64,000 nt of DNA from Phymorhynchus buccinoides (taxonomy: Eukaryota > Mollusca > Gastropoda > Neogastropoda > Raphitomidae): assembly GCA_017654935.2 (NCBI GenBank), contig CM065710.1, positions 24,478,591-24,542,590 on the forward strand. Reading direction: 5' to 3'. Positions 11,747-23,995 of the stretch are shown here, in pieces. Under the pieces are notes generated by a model, which was given only the letters and a program-made list of their open reading frames with translations, ran no database searches and had not been told where the DNA came from. Made by a program: the position numbers and the translations under genes. Each line of letters begins with the position of its first letter. Positions within the stretch are counted from its first letter, which is position 1.

Positions 11747-11940
11747 TTAAAGACACTGACCCACCACGATTAATTAAGTCTCTTGGGTTTTTTTCTGGGT
11801 AGCTGTGACCCACGTACAAATGCCCCCAGCTTCAAATTGAGGCTGCTCTTTAAAACGATGTTTATGGGCATTTGTGTGGGAGTCAAACCTGGTCAAAACA
11901 AGATTTATTTCCAGCTATAAGAGGGAAAACGCTAAACTAC
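11747..11940. mobile_element. TTAA family 2 element, partial
   Basis: Left end TTAAAGACACTGACCCACCA, then CACGATTAATTAAGTC and a segment shared with 36581-36998 and 57643-57899 (reverse of GAGCAGCCTCAATTTGA). The right end fades after 'ataagagggaaaac'. Confidence 0.6.
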
Positions 11941-11982
11941 AATTTGTGCCTGGGCACTAACTTCCAAACGATATATTATGAA

Positions 11983-12150
11983 CAGGCATGGTAGTGGGGG
12001 CAAAGTGGTTTTCAAGGAAAATGGCCGGGGGTCCAGGGGTCCGAAGAAAATTCAATAAATGAGTGAAATGTTCACTTTTTCATGCCATTTCAATGCATTT
12101 AAAAAAAAAAAATTTTGTTTCAAACTGTTTCGCGGAGTCTACCATGCCTG
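11983..12150. mobile_element. hAT-like MITE, TIR CAGGCATGGTA (copy 1)
   Basis: Starts CAGGCATGGTA and ends TACCATGCCTG, flanked on both sides by a perfect 6-bp duplication, tatgaa. 168 bp, non-coding. Matches 22610-22801 over its full length. Confidence 0.9.
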
Positions 12151-12340
12151 TATGAAGATATAGCAGCACACAGTGAAGGAACACTCACCACGTGTGTCAC
12201 ACCACACACAAACTACCACCACACAACCACTACTAGGCTCAAACCAAACCTCCTTGACTTTCAGCATAGACTGAATGGCGGGAAAGCCAAGCCTCCCAAT
12301 GGAGTGTAGTAAAGGTGTGTGTGTGTGACTGTGAGAGAGA

Positions 12341-12541
12341 CAGATCCGTTTACAACCCCCCCCCCCCCCCCCTACACAAGTCTCTAGAGTAGTCTGGTTA
12401 GCTGAAATGAAAATGTGTAGGTTTATTCATTAAACCATCAAACAATGTTCACTGAAAATGAGTTAGAGCATTATTTTCAATTTTGAAGAGTAGTAGAGGT
12501 CCAAATTGAGTAGAATGCTACTCGAAAAGAATAGAGTGAAC

Positions 12542-12543
<2 letters not shown>
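12341..12543. mobile_element. CAGACCTGTTTAC-family element, right end eroded
   Basis: Left end CAGATCCGTTTAC, a C run, then the family interior ('cattaaaccatcaaacaatg'). The right end runs into a (GATA)n tract, so the terminal inverted repeat is lost. Confidence 0.7.
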
Positions 12544-13099
<556 letters not shown>

Positions 13100-13640
13100 A
13101 GTGGTGTTGTAGTGTGAAAGCCAGAAGCAGCTATCTATCAGCTGTGCTTGGTCCTTTTTGTTGATAGGACTTTCTGGCTTTTCGTGACACAAGTGGTATT
13201 GTAGTGTGAAAGCCAGAAGCAGCTATCAGCTGTGTTTGGTCCTTTTGTTGATAGGACTTTCTGGCTTTTCGTGACTGTGAAAGCCAGAAGCAGCTATCAG
13301 CTGTGTTTGGCCTTTTTTGTTGTGACTTTCTGGCTTTTCGTGTGTTGTGTGAAAGCCAGAAGCAGCTATCAGCCGTGTTTGGTCCTTTTTTGTTGATAGG
13401 ACTTTCTGGCGTTTCGTGACACAAGTGAAGCCAAGCCAGTGCAATGGTGATGCAGTGTGAAAGCCAGAAGCAGCTATCAGCTGTTTGGTCCTTTTTTGTT
13501 GATAGGACTTTCTGGCTTTTCGTGACACAAGCCAGCCTTGGTGATGCAGTTGATAGGACTTTCTGGCTTTTCGTGACTGTGAAAGCCAGAAGCAGCTATC
13601 AGCCGTGTTTAGTTCTTTTTTTGGATAGGACTTTCTGTGA
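13100..13640. repeat. Hairpin-forming minisatellite, about 7 units of 60-100 bp
   Basis: Each unit runs GTGAAAGCCAGAAGCAGCTA, then 'tcagctgtgtttggtccttt', then GACTTTCTGGCTTTTCGTGA. GAAAGCCAGAA at the start and TTCTGGCTTTTC at the end are inverted, so each unit can fold on itself. Units vary in length because of small deletions. Confidence 0.9.
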
Positions 13641-13995
13641 TCTGACGCTGGGCCAGTATCACTGTTCCCGGGCCAGTATCACTGTTCCCGCCACTACTGG
13701 TTGGAGTGGGCTCCCTTCAGCCCCCCCCCCCCCCCCCCCATCTTCCCTACTACTAATACTAATCTATACTCTTTTCTCCCAACTTTTGACACCCCCCCCC
13801 CTCCACTAGGCCTACTCGCCTTCCTACCCACCACACAACCAATCTAGTTGTATTAGGCCTATACATTTCTGTACAGTACTGAGCTCTTAGTCTCCCCCCC
13901 CTACCCCCCCCCCCCCCCCCCCCCCCCCCCCACACACACATACTTCCTCCACAACAAAGGGACATGAGTTCATGACACACACAGGAGTCATTTTG
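13641..13995. repeat. Short tandem pair and long poly-C tracts
   Basis: CGGGCCAGTATCACTGTTCC is present twice at about 13650-13688. Poly-C runs lie at about 13721-13739, 13792-13801 and 13904-13931. One frame reads a Trp-Ser-Gly-Leu-Pro-Ser-Ala string like the end of LINE ORF2 proteins, but it is too short to call. Confidence 0.6.
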
Positions 13996-14460
13996 CAACC
14001 CCCAACACACACGAATATGCAAACTTTTTAGGGTCTTATGTTGCTCTTATCAATACGAATACATTATAAATACGAATACATGCATACACAAAATCAGTGA
14101 TGGCGTTAATTGGTAATTATCAGTTTTAAAAAAAAACTGATTGCAAGTGCAACACTCAAATACCGAAAACAAAAAAAAGATTGACCTGTCAATCTCACGG
14201 ACTGATAAAATTTTGCCATGACTGATAAATGAAACAATTATATTCTTAGTGCAATCACTGCACAAATCAAAAATTAATCTTTTCTTAATTATTTAAATTT
14301 TTTATGAAGAAAATAAAAAAACAAGCAACACAGCTCTAATTAAAACTGAACCCAGCACTTTTTCTACAAATTCTTGAAACGAAGAAGAAAAAAAAAGGGT
14401 AAAGGTCCAAGATGTGCCACCCCCCCTACCTATCTTGGTTAATTCTATTTTTCCGATATT

Positions 14461-14732
14461 GCCTTTCTTACCATACATAAAGCTGTATTTTAGGAACATT
14501 TTTAGCTAATAATCTTTTGGGAATACTAACCCTAGCCCTAAACCTAACCGTACCCCCCACCCTATAAGAGGGAAAAACGCAACGAACCACAACTGTGACA
14601 AATCACGATGTACTGCAGTACATAGTGGGGGGTAGGGTTAGGTTTAGGGTTAGGGCTAGGGTTAGTATTCCAAAAAGGTTATTAGCTAAAAAAATGTTCC
14701 TAAAATACAGCTTTATGTATGGTAAGAAAGGC
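14461..14732. repeat. Long inverted repeat with telomere-like CCCTAA/TTAGGG tracts
   Basis: Arms of about 100 bp (14461-14562 and 14626-14732) are near-perfect reverse complements starting GCCTTTCTTACCATACATAA. The inner arm ends are CCCTAGCCCTAAACCTAAC and TAGGGTTAGGTTTAGGG, degenerate telomeric repeats. A perfect palindrome, TGTACTGCAGTACA, lies near the centre. A weaker outer pair (GGGTAAAGGTCCAAGATGTG near 14397, with its complement near 14802-14822) may extend the structure. Confidence 0.85.
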
Positions 14733-14775
14733 ACATCTTTAAAAACGGCCTAAAAAATATGCAATTAACCGAGAA

Positions 14776-14965
14776 ATGCAGAACACAAAACCAGAAACAG
14801 TAAGGTGGCACATCTTTACCTTTACCAAAAAAAGCATATGTGTGCAATGTTTAGTGCCTAAGATCTTTCAGATTTATGCAAGGAAAAAAAACAACCCTTG
14901 TCTAAAACAACTGGGGCATACATCATGCATGACAAGAACACAAAACCAGAAACAGTAAGCTGTCA
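14776..14965. repeat. Direct repeat pair (AGAACACAAAACCAGAAACA)
   Basis: The 20-mer plus GTAAG occurs at about 14779 and about 14936, about 157 bp apart. The intervening DNA is unassigned. Confidence 0.6.
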
Positions 14966-15137
14966 CCCGGGACCCCATTTTTGTTACAACATTCATGGCC
15001 GAAAAAGAAGAGCAAAAATTCTTGACAACATTTTTTTTTAGCAAGGCCTCGTACACAGTTCATGCGGAAGGAAATCCCATGCGCAATCCGTAAATAAGGA
15101 AAAGAAAGAATGGTAATTTACGGATTAGGGGAAATTC

Positions 15138-15612
15138 GGACGTGTGCTGCTACCTCGAGAGCACAAGTCATGAGCCATCATAGCCCTTGATACAGCTGCT
15201 ACCTCGAGAGCACAAGTCATGAGCTTTCCATCATAGCCCTTGATACAGCTTCTGCTACCTCGAGAGCACAAGTCATGAGCTTTCCATCATAGCCCTTGAT
15301 ACAGCTTCTGCTACCTCGAGAGCACAAGTCATGAGCTTTAGCCCTTGATACAGCTGCTTCGAGAGCACAAGTCATGAGCTTTCCACTTATTCACGGATTG
15401 CGCATGGTTTCCACACAGAATCTCTGCATGTATGCATGGGTGCAGGCAGTAACCCAAGCTTTCCATCATAGCCCTTGATACAGCTGCTACCTCGAGAGCA
15501 CAAGTCATGAGCTTTCCATCATAGCCCTTGATACAGCTGCTGCCTCGAGAGCACAAGTCATGAGCTTTCCATCATAGCCCTTGATACAGCTGCTACCTCG
15601 AGAGCACAAGTC
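15138..15612. repeat. 55-60 bp minisatellite with an internal non-repeat island
   Basis: Unit: CTACCTCGAGAGCACAAGTC, ATGAGCTTTCCATCATAGCC, then CTTGATACAGCT(TCTG). About eight or nine units. An island at about 15383-15460 ('attcacggattgcgcatgg' onward) interrupts the array; its TTACGGATT-type text also flanks the array at about 15080-15130. Confidence 0.9.
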
Positions 15613-15646
15613 CTTACAGAAGAGCCTTTTCTTCAGGCAAACTACT

Positions 15647-16107
15647 CAGGCATCAGAATACTCCAGAGTCCAATCCGCGGTTGAACAACACTCGCCATGA
15701 CTCAGTCGACATCGAGTCAGACCCCACAAAACTCTAGTCCGTAGTCGGCATCATTGCGATCATTCGCTACCCGATTTCTCGCGGAAAAGTTCAAAGTTCT
15801 CGCATCATCGTAGTCTCCCGCGATCGATCATATCCTCTAAATCGACTCATTAAAAACCCAAATCACAATCACTGTCTTCAAAACAAACTCTGAAACAGTG
15901 AAAGTAAGAGTCTAGAGAGCTCTAAACTTGGAAGAAAAAACAAACATGGCCGCGATTTTTCGTTTCCGAAGGCGCAGTATGAAAACAAACCGTTTAAGAA
16001 TACCATTTGAGAATAAGATCGCGCTGCCTCATGAAGTACAAACCGCGGCCGGCAGTGCCAAAACCGTGGCCAGTGGCTACCCAAACCGCAGGCCGTTCTG
16101 ATGCCTG
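15647..16107. mobile_element. hAT-like MITE, TIR CAGGCATCAGAAT (copy 3)
   Basis: Starts CAGGCATCAGAAT and ends GTTCTGATGCCTG, flanked by a perfect 6-bp duplication, actact. 461 bp. The interior differs from copies 1 and 2 except near the ends, as in other non-autonomous families that share only termini. Confidence 0.85.
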
Positions 16108-16251
16108 ACTACTGCCTGAATTCAGACTTCAGGCATACCCACATGGTGTATGTGTATGTACCCTTAGAATTGTAGATAACATTTTCTGACATGTTAAAAG
16201 CACGCTGTATATTTGATGAGCAGACAAAATATTTCTACCAGAAACGTACAG

Positions 16252-16421
16252 TACCATATTTTGGGGACTGCAAGGTGCACCTGATTATAAGACGCACCCT
16301 CCAAGTTTGACACAACTCAGATTTTGTTATATTTTTCCTTACTATATTGTTAAGTCATATTATAAGGCGCAGGAGTCTCAATCAGGGGGAAGCATCGCCT
16401 TATAGTCCGTAAAATACGGTA
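16252..16421. mobile_element. TACCGTATTTTTC-family MITE (full length)
   Basis: Starts TACCATATTTTGGGGACT and ends AGTCCGTAAAATACGGTA, a long imperfect inverted repeat with internal AAGGCGCA. TA target. The same family is at 1765-1873 and 42853-43010. Confidence 0.8.
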
Positions 16422-16682
16422 TTATGAAAGGTTCAGGATAAAGATATCTTTGATGCATAAACTACATCTCTTCTTACCTTGATGGCATGATCCAGTGTTC
16501 CAAAGTCTCTTTGCCAACTGAATAAAAAAAAATTCTGAAGTAACTTTTCCCCCAAAATGCTATATATACAAATTTGAAGAAACGAAGACTGCTGGGTTCA
16601 ATAAAATTCACAACAAATTAAAACAGAGTCGAAAATGAAACCCAAAAGAAAAGGTTTAATAACAAAAAACACAGAACAAAAC

Positions 16683-16720
16683 AAATCACGACGTTTCGGG
16701 TTCAACCCGTTGTCCAGTGC
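16683..16720 (-). other. Hammerhead-like stem-loop (degenerate)
   Basis: On the minus strand, CACTGGACAAC is followed by the stem GGGT-TGA-ACCC and then GAAACGTCGTG. The GAAAC after a short stem-loop and the CTGxxxAA before it resemble hammerhead ribozymes of Penelope-like elements. The first core reads CTGGACAA where CTGATGA is expected, so activity is doubtful. No reverse transcriptase is nearby. Confidence 0.3.
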
Positions 16721-16962
16721 TAAAAATAGATATGACAGCGACATACATGACGCATACAAAATTTGAATTAAGTGATGTCAGAATTTCTTGAAAAAGTAGG
16801 TGCTGGAGTTCCAATCTGTGTGTGTGACTGGGAAATCTTCCTTCTCAACATCTTGTTTGTTTATGACTTAGTGTGTGTGTGTGTGTTTGCAGACACATTT
16901 TTTGATTAAACTTCAAACTTTTTTTTATAGAAACCAAGGCCTACAATTTTCAAAAGAGTAAA

Positions 16963-17308
16963 TGGTTTACACAAACGACAGCCTTTTTCACCCAACTTTT
17001 CTACTTCAATGGGAAAGGGCTAGGGTTAGAATCAGTTTAGGGTTATTTTCGTCAGAATCAACACTTTATAATCATAATTTAAGAAAATAAACAACTGCTC
17101 AAAGCTTGGCATTTAACGGTTGCAATTTAAAAAAAAGAATGTCCCCATGCTAAATAGGGTTTACGTTCGTTTTTCCTTGCTGATTATTGTTTCAAACTTT
17201 CTGTGGCATGAAAATAACCCTAAACTGGTTCTAACCTTACCCGATGAAATACAAAAGTTGGGCGAAAAAGGTTTTAACAAATTTCAGATACTGTCGTTTG
17301 TGTTAACC
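16963..17308. repeat. Foldback of about 345 bp
   Basis: The left arm (ACACAAACGACAG, 'caacttttctacttcaatgg', 'ggttagaatcagtttagggt') and right arm (its reverse complement, ending CTGTCGTTTGTGT) face each other. One arm reappears in diverged form at about 49260-49345. Confidence 0.7.
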
Positions 17309-17343
17309 CAGTAATCTAAAGCTACAGCTTTGGTAAGCCGTAG

Positions 17344-17563
17344 CAGACCTGTTTACCCCCTACACAAGTCTTGAGTAGTCTGGATAGCTGAAATGAGTAG
17401 TTTTGGTGCAAAATGTGTAGTTTTATTCATAAAACCATCAAATAATGTTCACTGAAAATGAGAAGTAATCAAGAATTCAAGAGCATTATTTTCAGTTTTG
17501 AAGAGTAGTAGAGGTCCAGATTGAGTAGAATGCTACTCGAAAAGAGTAGAGTAAACAGGTCTG
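17344..17563. mobile_element. hAT-like MITE, TIR CAGACCTGTTTAC (best single copy)
   Basis: CAGACCTGTTTAC to GTAAACAGGTCTG, 220 bp. The flanks ccgtag and cggtag form a 6-bp target duplication with one mismatch. Confidence 0.85.
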
Positions 17564-17881
17564 CGGTAGTAACACACTAGAAACACGCAGCAGTAGTAGT
17601 AACACACTTTCGACTGACTCCAGGAACAAACTGGTGTAGTAGTAGCAGTAACTAAGTAAAGCAAGCTGCGTCACGCTCCGTTAGCAACATTCTATGTACG
17701 TAACCTTACCCCCCAAACCAAAGGCAGGACAGAAGAAGAGGGGGTACAACACACACACGCGCGCGCGGAAACAAACATATCACTTAGAAGAATAAAGTTT
17801 GGTCCAGAACACCTAAAAACAAGGCACACATAGGTCACACATAGAGAGGTGAGGAGTAGACCAAAGACTGAATTTTAAACT

Positions 17882-17992
17882 GAAGTCGGACTTGCTGGGC
17901 CTAACTATTTCTTAGTTAGGAGCATAACGGCAGCATGACGCATCTGCGCTCATAATTGACAGGAAACTGTCTGAGCGAAGAAGAAGAAGAAA
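17882..17992 (+). mobile_element. GAA-tailed SINE-like retroposon, 3' module only
   Basis: Begins GAAGTCGGACTTGCTGGGCC and runs through the GTTAGG hairpin to CTGAGCGAAGAAGAAGAAG. A 5'-truncated copy, which fixes the GAA end as the 3' end. Confidence 0.75.
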
Positions 17993-18014
17993 CTAGCAGA
18001 CCAAAGACGGAATG

Positions 18015-18254
18015 TTAACCCTTTCACCGCCAATGTCGCATTTTTGCACCACAATGGTTTAACACCCATGTCACTAAAAGGCATCAAATGCGGGCTTGTT
18101 ATACGAAGACCCTGTTTTCTTAATTTTGGGAGGTAAGGATAGGCCTAATGTTATACATGTCACAGAGGAATTCCAAATATTGCAGATAATTTTTGTCTCT
18201 ACCCAGTTAAGTTTAATTGTTTTTTCTGAAAATGGCTGGCGGTGAAAGGGTTAA
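18015..18254. mobile_element. piggyBac-like MITE (TTAA family 1)
   Basis: TTAA CCCTTTCACCGCCA to TGGCGGTGAAAGGG TTAA, 240 bp including both TTAA. An uninterrupted copy and a good family reference. Confidence 0.9.
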
Positions 18255-18505
18255 ACTCACTGGAGAGACTTGGTACTGGTAGTAGTAGCGCACGCGCAAG
18301 TGTCCGTCCGTTCTGTTCAGGCACAAAACTTTTGCAGTCTTTTTTTCTTCAACTTCAAGTCACATTATTTTGTCCCTCTGACGTACGAGAAGAAGAACTT
18401 CAAGTCACGACACCTGTCTCCACTACTACGCAAAGACCCGTTTGAAGAAAGCATGGAACGAGTGGAAGAAAGAAGGAGCCTAGCATTGGATGGCCAGGCG
18501 GTGCC

Positions 18506-18718
18506 GCATGAAAATAGGTAGCTCGCAAAAATAAGTAGCTCGCTATTATGAGAGTCTGTATTTGCGACAACCACAAATTTCACTTTTTCTGTACTTTAAC
18601 CATTTAACTAACCCTAACCCTAGAAAAAAGTGAAATTTGTGGTTCATGCTCAATGTCGCAAATACACACTGTCATAGGTAGCGAGCTACTCATTTTTACG
18701 AGCTACCTATTTTCATGC
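18506..18718. repeat. Foldback element, core shared with 48563-48809
   Basis: GCATGAAAATAGGTAGCTCG at the left is the exact complement of the right end. The inner arms carry TGTATTTGCGACA and ACAAATTTCACTTTTT. A telomere-like CTAACCCTAACCCTAG lies in the loop. Confidence 0.8.
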
Positions 18719-19454
<736 letters not shown>

Positions 19455-19525
19455 AGTTCAAATACTTTATTTTACAAGGATAAGAATTTAGTCTGGGCCT
19501 AGCCTTCTTCCATTCTGTCCTTGGT

Positions 19526-20308
19526 TCTAAGCATGCAACACGTAACTAACACTATTAATGAACATTGAGACACAGAAAAATTGTCAACAGAAACAACAAA
19601 CAGTAGCAGAAATATAACATGTTAGGCAGAGCATCAACATCAGTAAGAGAGAGACTATTTCACAAGGATTAAGAGAGAGTATCGTTCGCGTCCCCAAGCC
19701 TAAAGGCAGTAAAGCCCTTTGACCCTTTACGACTTCTGTGCTTGTTCTGGTATTAGCTACCTGTGTAGCAAGCGACCCCACCCCCCTCATCCACCCCACC
19801 CCCTTCCCCATTTTTTTAAGGATTAGCAGGTCCTGAACCAAGAATAGCGCACTGACCAGTTACATCGACTACACGGACAGCGCTAATCTTGTAACAAAGT
19901 GCCAACCCGCCCAAATCCGGTTTTCAACAGTCAGTCATAATACTGTTAAATCGTTAAATTTGGTCAAATTATAGTCGGGGGAGGCTCAAAACGTCTTTAA
20001 AAGTAGCTTGCCCTGAGCAGCTTTTCAGTTCCATTGATTCAATCAGATTTTGTTTAAGGAACAGATTCAAATCAGTCTTTTCAATGATGGGAGGGGAGGG
20101 GAGGGGAGGAGGGAGGGGGTAGTTTCTGAAAAGCATGTGCGTTTTTTCAGCTTGCTCTATTATAGGTGATTTTCTGGGCTCCCTTTTCTTCAGTGGTGCT
20201 GTGGTGACTTTTGAAAAGTTTTAAAGTTTGAGGTGGGGCCACTTGTATTGTTGGGACTTGAATAGCATAGCTAAGGGGCTTTCAATAATGCTGTTACCCC
20301 ACCCTCTT
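19526..20308. other. Unassigned intergenic DNA
   Basis: Includes a GGGGAGGGGA-type run at about 20090-20119. No gene recognised. Confidence 0.4.
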
Positions 20309-20462
20309 TGAATGAAAATCTGCTTAACGTCCTCTGGTCTGGAAGACACATATTGGGACACTAGTAGATATAAAGATGGTGGGAACGATGCTGGAGGCAA
20401 TGCCCGGAGGCAGTGCAACATCAGGAAAGCCCCGATTTTTTAACAATAGATTATACAGTAAA
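20309..20462. repeat. Dispersed repeat with GCTTAACGTCCTCTGG (copy 1)
   Basis: Aligns over about 150 bp to 57475-57620: AATGAAAATCYGYTTAACGT, then 'aaagatggtgggaa' and GGCAATGCCCGGAGGCAG. A retroposon fragment is likely, but the class is unknown. Confidence 0.65.
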
Positions 20463-20618
20463 ACCCTCCTTCCCTTTCCCCCTTCCTAAATACGTTCAGC
20501 ATGGGATGGGGTGGGTGGGTTTCGTTGACCATGCTTTCCAATCACTGAATACCTCCAGGATCCACCCCCACAGTTCATTGAAGAGTACAGCACCAGAAGA
20601 ACTTGTCCCTGAAGGTCT

Positions 20619-20810
20619 GCTACACTACATACGATTCGGATCTGAATGCGATGCGATTTTGACGATGTGAGTCATGATTCATGTGAAATGCATGCATTGG
20701 GTCTATTTGAACAAGTACAGTGAGCAAAAATAGCAGAATTATTTTTAGGCGGAAGTATTTCACGTGAATCATGACTCACGTGACCAAATCGCATTGCATC
20801 CCTATACGAT
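20619..20810. mobile_element. Foldback/TIR element, CTACACTACATACGATTCG family
   Basis: Left GCTACACTACATACGATTCG. The right arm carries ATGACTCACGTGACCAAATC, complementary to the left arm. The same ends occur on the larger element at 59540-60351. Confidence 0.6.
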
Positions 20811-20863
20811 TTTATGTGTGTGTGGCGCCGGCTTATGGGCAGATGTCATAAAAACTGTCTAAG

Positions 20864-21043
20864 TACAGTAGAACCTCCCTTATAAGACTACCTCCCATAT
20901 TAGACCTACTTCTCTGAGACATTGCTCTTCTTTGTAAGTATTAAAATTACCTCCCTAAAAAGACCCCCCCCCCCCCCCCCCCCCCCCCCTAAGACCTCAT
21001 TTTGGATGATTTTTGAAGGTCTTATAAGGGAGATTCCACTGTA
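20864..21043. mobile_element. TA-target MITE, TACAGTGGAACCTCCC family
   Basis: TACAGTAGAACCTCCCTTAT to ATAAGGGAGATTCCACTGTA. A poly-C expansion of 26 bases (20964-20989) lies where other copies have a few CCCC. Confidence 0.85.
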
Positions 21044-21279
21044 CTACAATCACTGAATCAGTTTTACTTCACCGACACTTAAAATTACATTAAAAGAACC
21101 ACAAGGGGAGAGTGGTGTGCGTGTGCGTGTGTGTGTGTGTGTGCATGTGACTGTGCATGCCTACACAATTCCTGATCTTCAAACCGATTCCTAAACTGTA
21201 TTTTTTAAATTATGTGGTCACCTCTGAAAACTGCCCGGACAACACAAAATCAAGCCATGTATGTGTGTGCGCGCGCATG

Positions 21280-21600
<321 letters not shown>

Positions 21601-21687
21601 ATGCGCACTCACACACAAAGCATGCGTTTCCTGACCTTGCACACTTAGAGTTCATCGGTCTTCATTTTGGCAGGTAGCAGTACACTG

Positions 21688-21864
21688 TACAGCTGAACCT
21701 TCCTTATAAGACTAACAAAATCATCCAAAATCAGGTCTTGTAAGGGAGGGGTCTTATAGGGAGGTAATTTTAATACTTACAAAGAAGGGTAATGTCTCGG
21801 AGAAGTAGGTCTTATGTGGGAGGGAGTCGCATAATGGGAGGTCTTATAGGGAGGTTCCACTGTA
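21688..21864. mobile_element. TA-target MITE, TACAGTGGAACCTCCC family
   Basis: TACAGCTGAACCTTCCTTAT to GGGAGGTTCCACTGTA, in inverted orientation relative to 20864-21043 (central segment reads TTTTAATACTTACAAAG). Confidence 0.85.
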
Positions 21865-22609
21865 GTAGTATTAAGCCCTATTGTCCACCCAACACAAAAG
21901 GGCGGGCTAGATCCCAGCCCAGTAATACCCCAGTCCACAATGACGACCGAGGAACATAGAGTGGAGGGGTGATCTGCGCCTGTCTTGTCATGGAACGGGT
22001 CTCCGAACAAACTGCCTTCTGTCAGGCCATGTCTGTTGCCCATCGCTCCGCACTGTACAGAGCTTCAGGTTTTCAAACTCCATGGGTTACATGACCCCTG
22101 CTTACAGAAAATGATGGGTCCATTTCCAAAATAATCTATACTATAAATTATAATACGCTAAGGCCCGAAGTGTAAAAGAACGTAAAACTCGGATACCGCG
22201 TAAATGTCGGACTTTTGCTGGCCATACAGTTCCAGAAGAACGTGTTGGGACACGATTCCGCTATGTCTGGTTCAAAATGTTGCTTTTTGAAGGCAAAATA
22301 TATGAAATTTCCTTGAAATTTTGTTTTGTCTGCGTCGCCCGAGCTGTGTCGGAAATTGCAGAATCTACCTCGGAAAACACGAAGATTGCCGAACCTGTGT
22401 TTCGTAACGTCCGCCCTTTTCTTTGTATTTCAAAAATAATATTTCTGAACCCGTGCTGTGTAACTAGTGGGCCAGTAATGTGTCACTGCAGTGCTACACT
22501 TAAATTTTGCTACAAACTTCATGGGTCAGATGACCCCTGGGTGCACAACATGAGGGGTCAAATCACCGTCAATACGAATCTGAATCTGATTGTATGGCAT
22601 TGTCTGTAC
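21865..22609. other. Unassigned intergenic DNA
   Basis: One ORF (22277-22693, +) reads across this region and the next element. I see no domain in it. Confidence 0.35.
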
Positions 22610-22801
22610 CAGGCATGGTACTTGGGGGCAAAGTGGTTTTCAAGGAAAATGTCCGGGGGGGGGGGCGCCAGGGGACCGAAGAAAATTCAATAAATGAGTG
22701 AAATTTTCACTTTTTCATGCCATTTCAATGCATTTTCTTAATAATTTTGTTTCAAACTGTTTCACAGATTTTCTGTGATTCGCGGAGGTCTACCATGCCT
22801 G
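22610..22801. mobile_element. hAT-like MITE, TIR CAGGCATGGTA (copy 2)
   Basis: CAGGCATGGTA to TACCATGCCTG with a perfect 6-bp duplication, ctgtac. The central GGCAAAGTGGTTTTCAAGGA is shared with 11983-12150. Confidence 0.92.
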
Positions 22802-22966
22802 CTGTACTATGATATAGTCGAACCTCCCTATTAAAACAACTCTTCTAGCACCATGGGCGAATACACTCCCACCAAATGCAAAGACATTCACTGTCTGCTT
22901 TAACTCAATCGCATCGCAACGATTTTGAATGATTACAAAAACAATCACTCCAGCCATACACACAAA

Positions 22967-23085
22967 GGGGGGGGGGGGGGGGGGGAAAGTAGGGGAATGG
23001 AAGCTTGATCAATGAAGGACAGATGACCAGGACAAGCAAAGAGGAAAAGAACAGACCACACAAAAATGGCGATGTTGGAGTTTAG

Positions 23086-23123
<38 letters not shown>
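22967..23123. repeat. Opposed G19 and C37 homopolymer tracts
   Basis: A run of 19 G at 22967-22985 and a run of 37 C at 23087-23123 on the same strand, about 100 bp apart, followed by A-rich DNA. They can pair or form G-quadruplexes. Tract lengths may be affected by assembly error. Confidence 0.9.
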
Positions 23124-23133
<10 letters not shown>

Positions 23134-23154
23134 AAAATTCAAAAAAAATTCTCG

Positions 23155-23336
23155 TACAGTGGAATCTCCCTTATAAGACCTCATTTTAAGACTCCCTCCC
23201 ATATAAGACCTACTTCTGAGACACTGCCCTTCTTTGTAAGTATTAAAATTACCTCCCCATTAAGACCCCTCCCTTATAGTTATAAGACCTCATTTTGGAG
23301 GACTTTTGAAGGTCTTATAATGGAGGTTCCACTGTG
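23155..23336. mobile_element. TA-target MITE, TACAGTGGAACCTCCC family
   Basis: TACAGTGGAATCTCCCTTAT to AATGGAGGTTCCACTGTG. Full length, about 182 bp. Confidence 0.85.
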
Positions 23337-23995
23337 TTGCAAATATTTACTGCTGTTCTTCAACTTCCCAGGAAAGGGATAGGTTAAGATCAGGCTTGGG
23401 TTACTGTTGTAAAACTGAAAGAAAGAGCCAGGCTTTGAGATTGAGAGTGGTGAACATGAGGGGCTACAACTTAGCCCCAAATAATGATGATACTTTCCTA
23501 AATTATACAGTACTTGTAAAGCCACTGAAATCTGTGTCACACTGTATCAGTCAGTATCAGAGTGTAAATCAGCAAGGAAAAGGTCCCCATGCGTGTCATC
23601 TGGTTCAAACCCACATCGCACATCAAGCCGGGGCAATGAAGCGGAAAATCTCCACCTCCACGCTTCGCTAGTTCACCACAGGATTTAGCAACTTACAGGT
23701 TAAGATACCTCCGCAGGGATTATTACTAGCACTGGTCATCAGTCATTGACTGATGAAATTTTGAGATGACCTATTGTTCTTGCAGGCAAGAGGTCATATG
23801 ACTTATGTCTTTTAGCAACTTTGGAGCTGATTAGACTGACTTAGGTGAAACAATAGACTAAAAATAGTTACCCTACTTTACATTGCATAGTACTGCTTGT
23901 ACTCTAGCTTTTCTCATGCAAAATAAAATAAAATAAATAAATACATAAAAAGTCTTGTCATTCTTTGAACATGCAGTCTGTAAAACCAATCAATC
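23337..23995. other. Unassigned intergenic DNA
   Basis: GGAAAGGGATAGGTTAAG at about 23372 resembles the spacer text at about 11020. No gene recognised. Confidence 0.35.
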
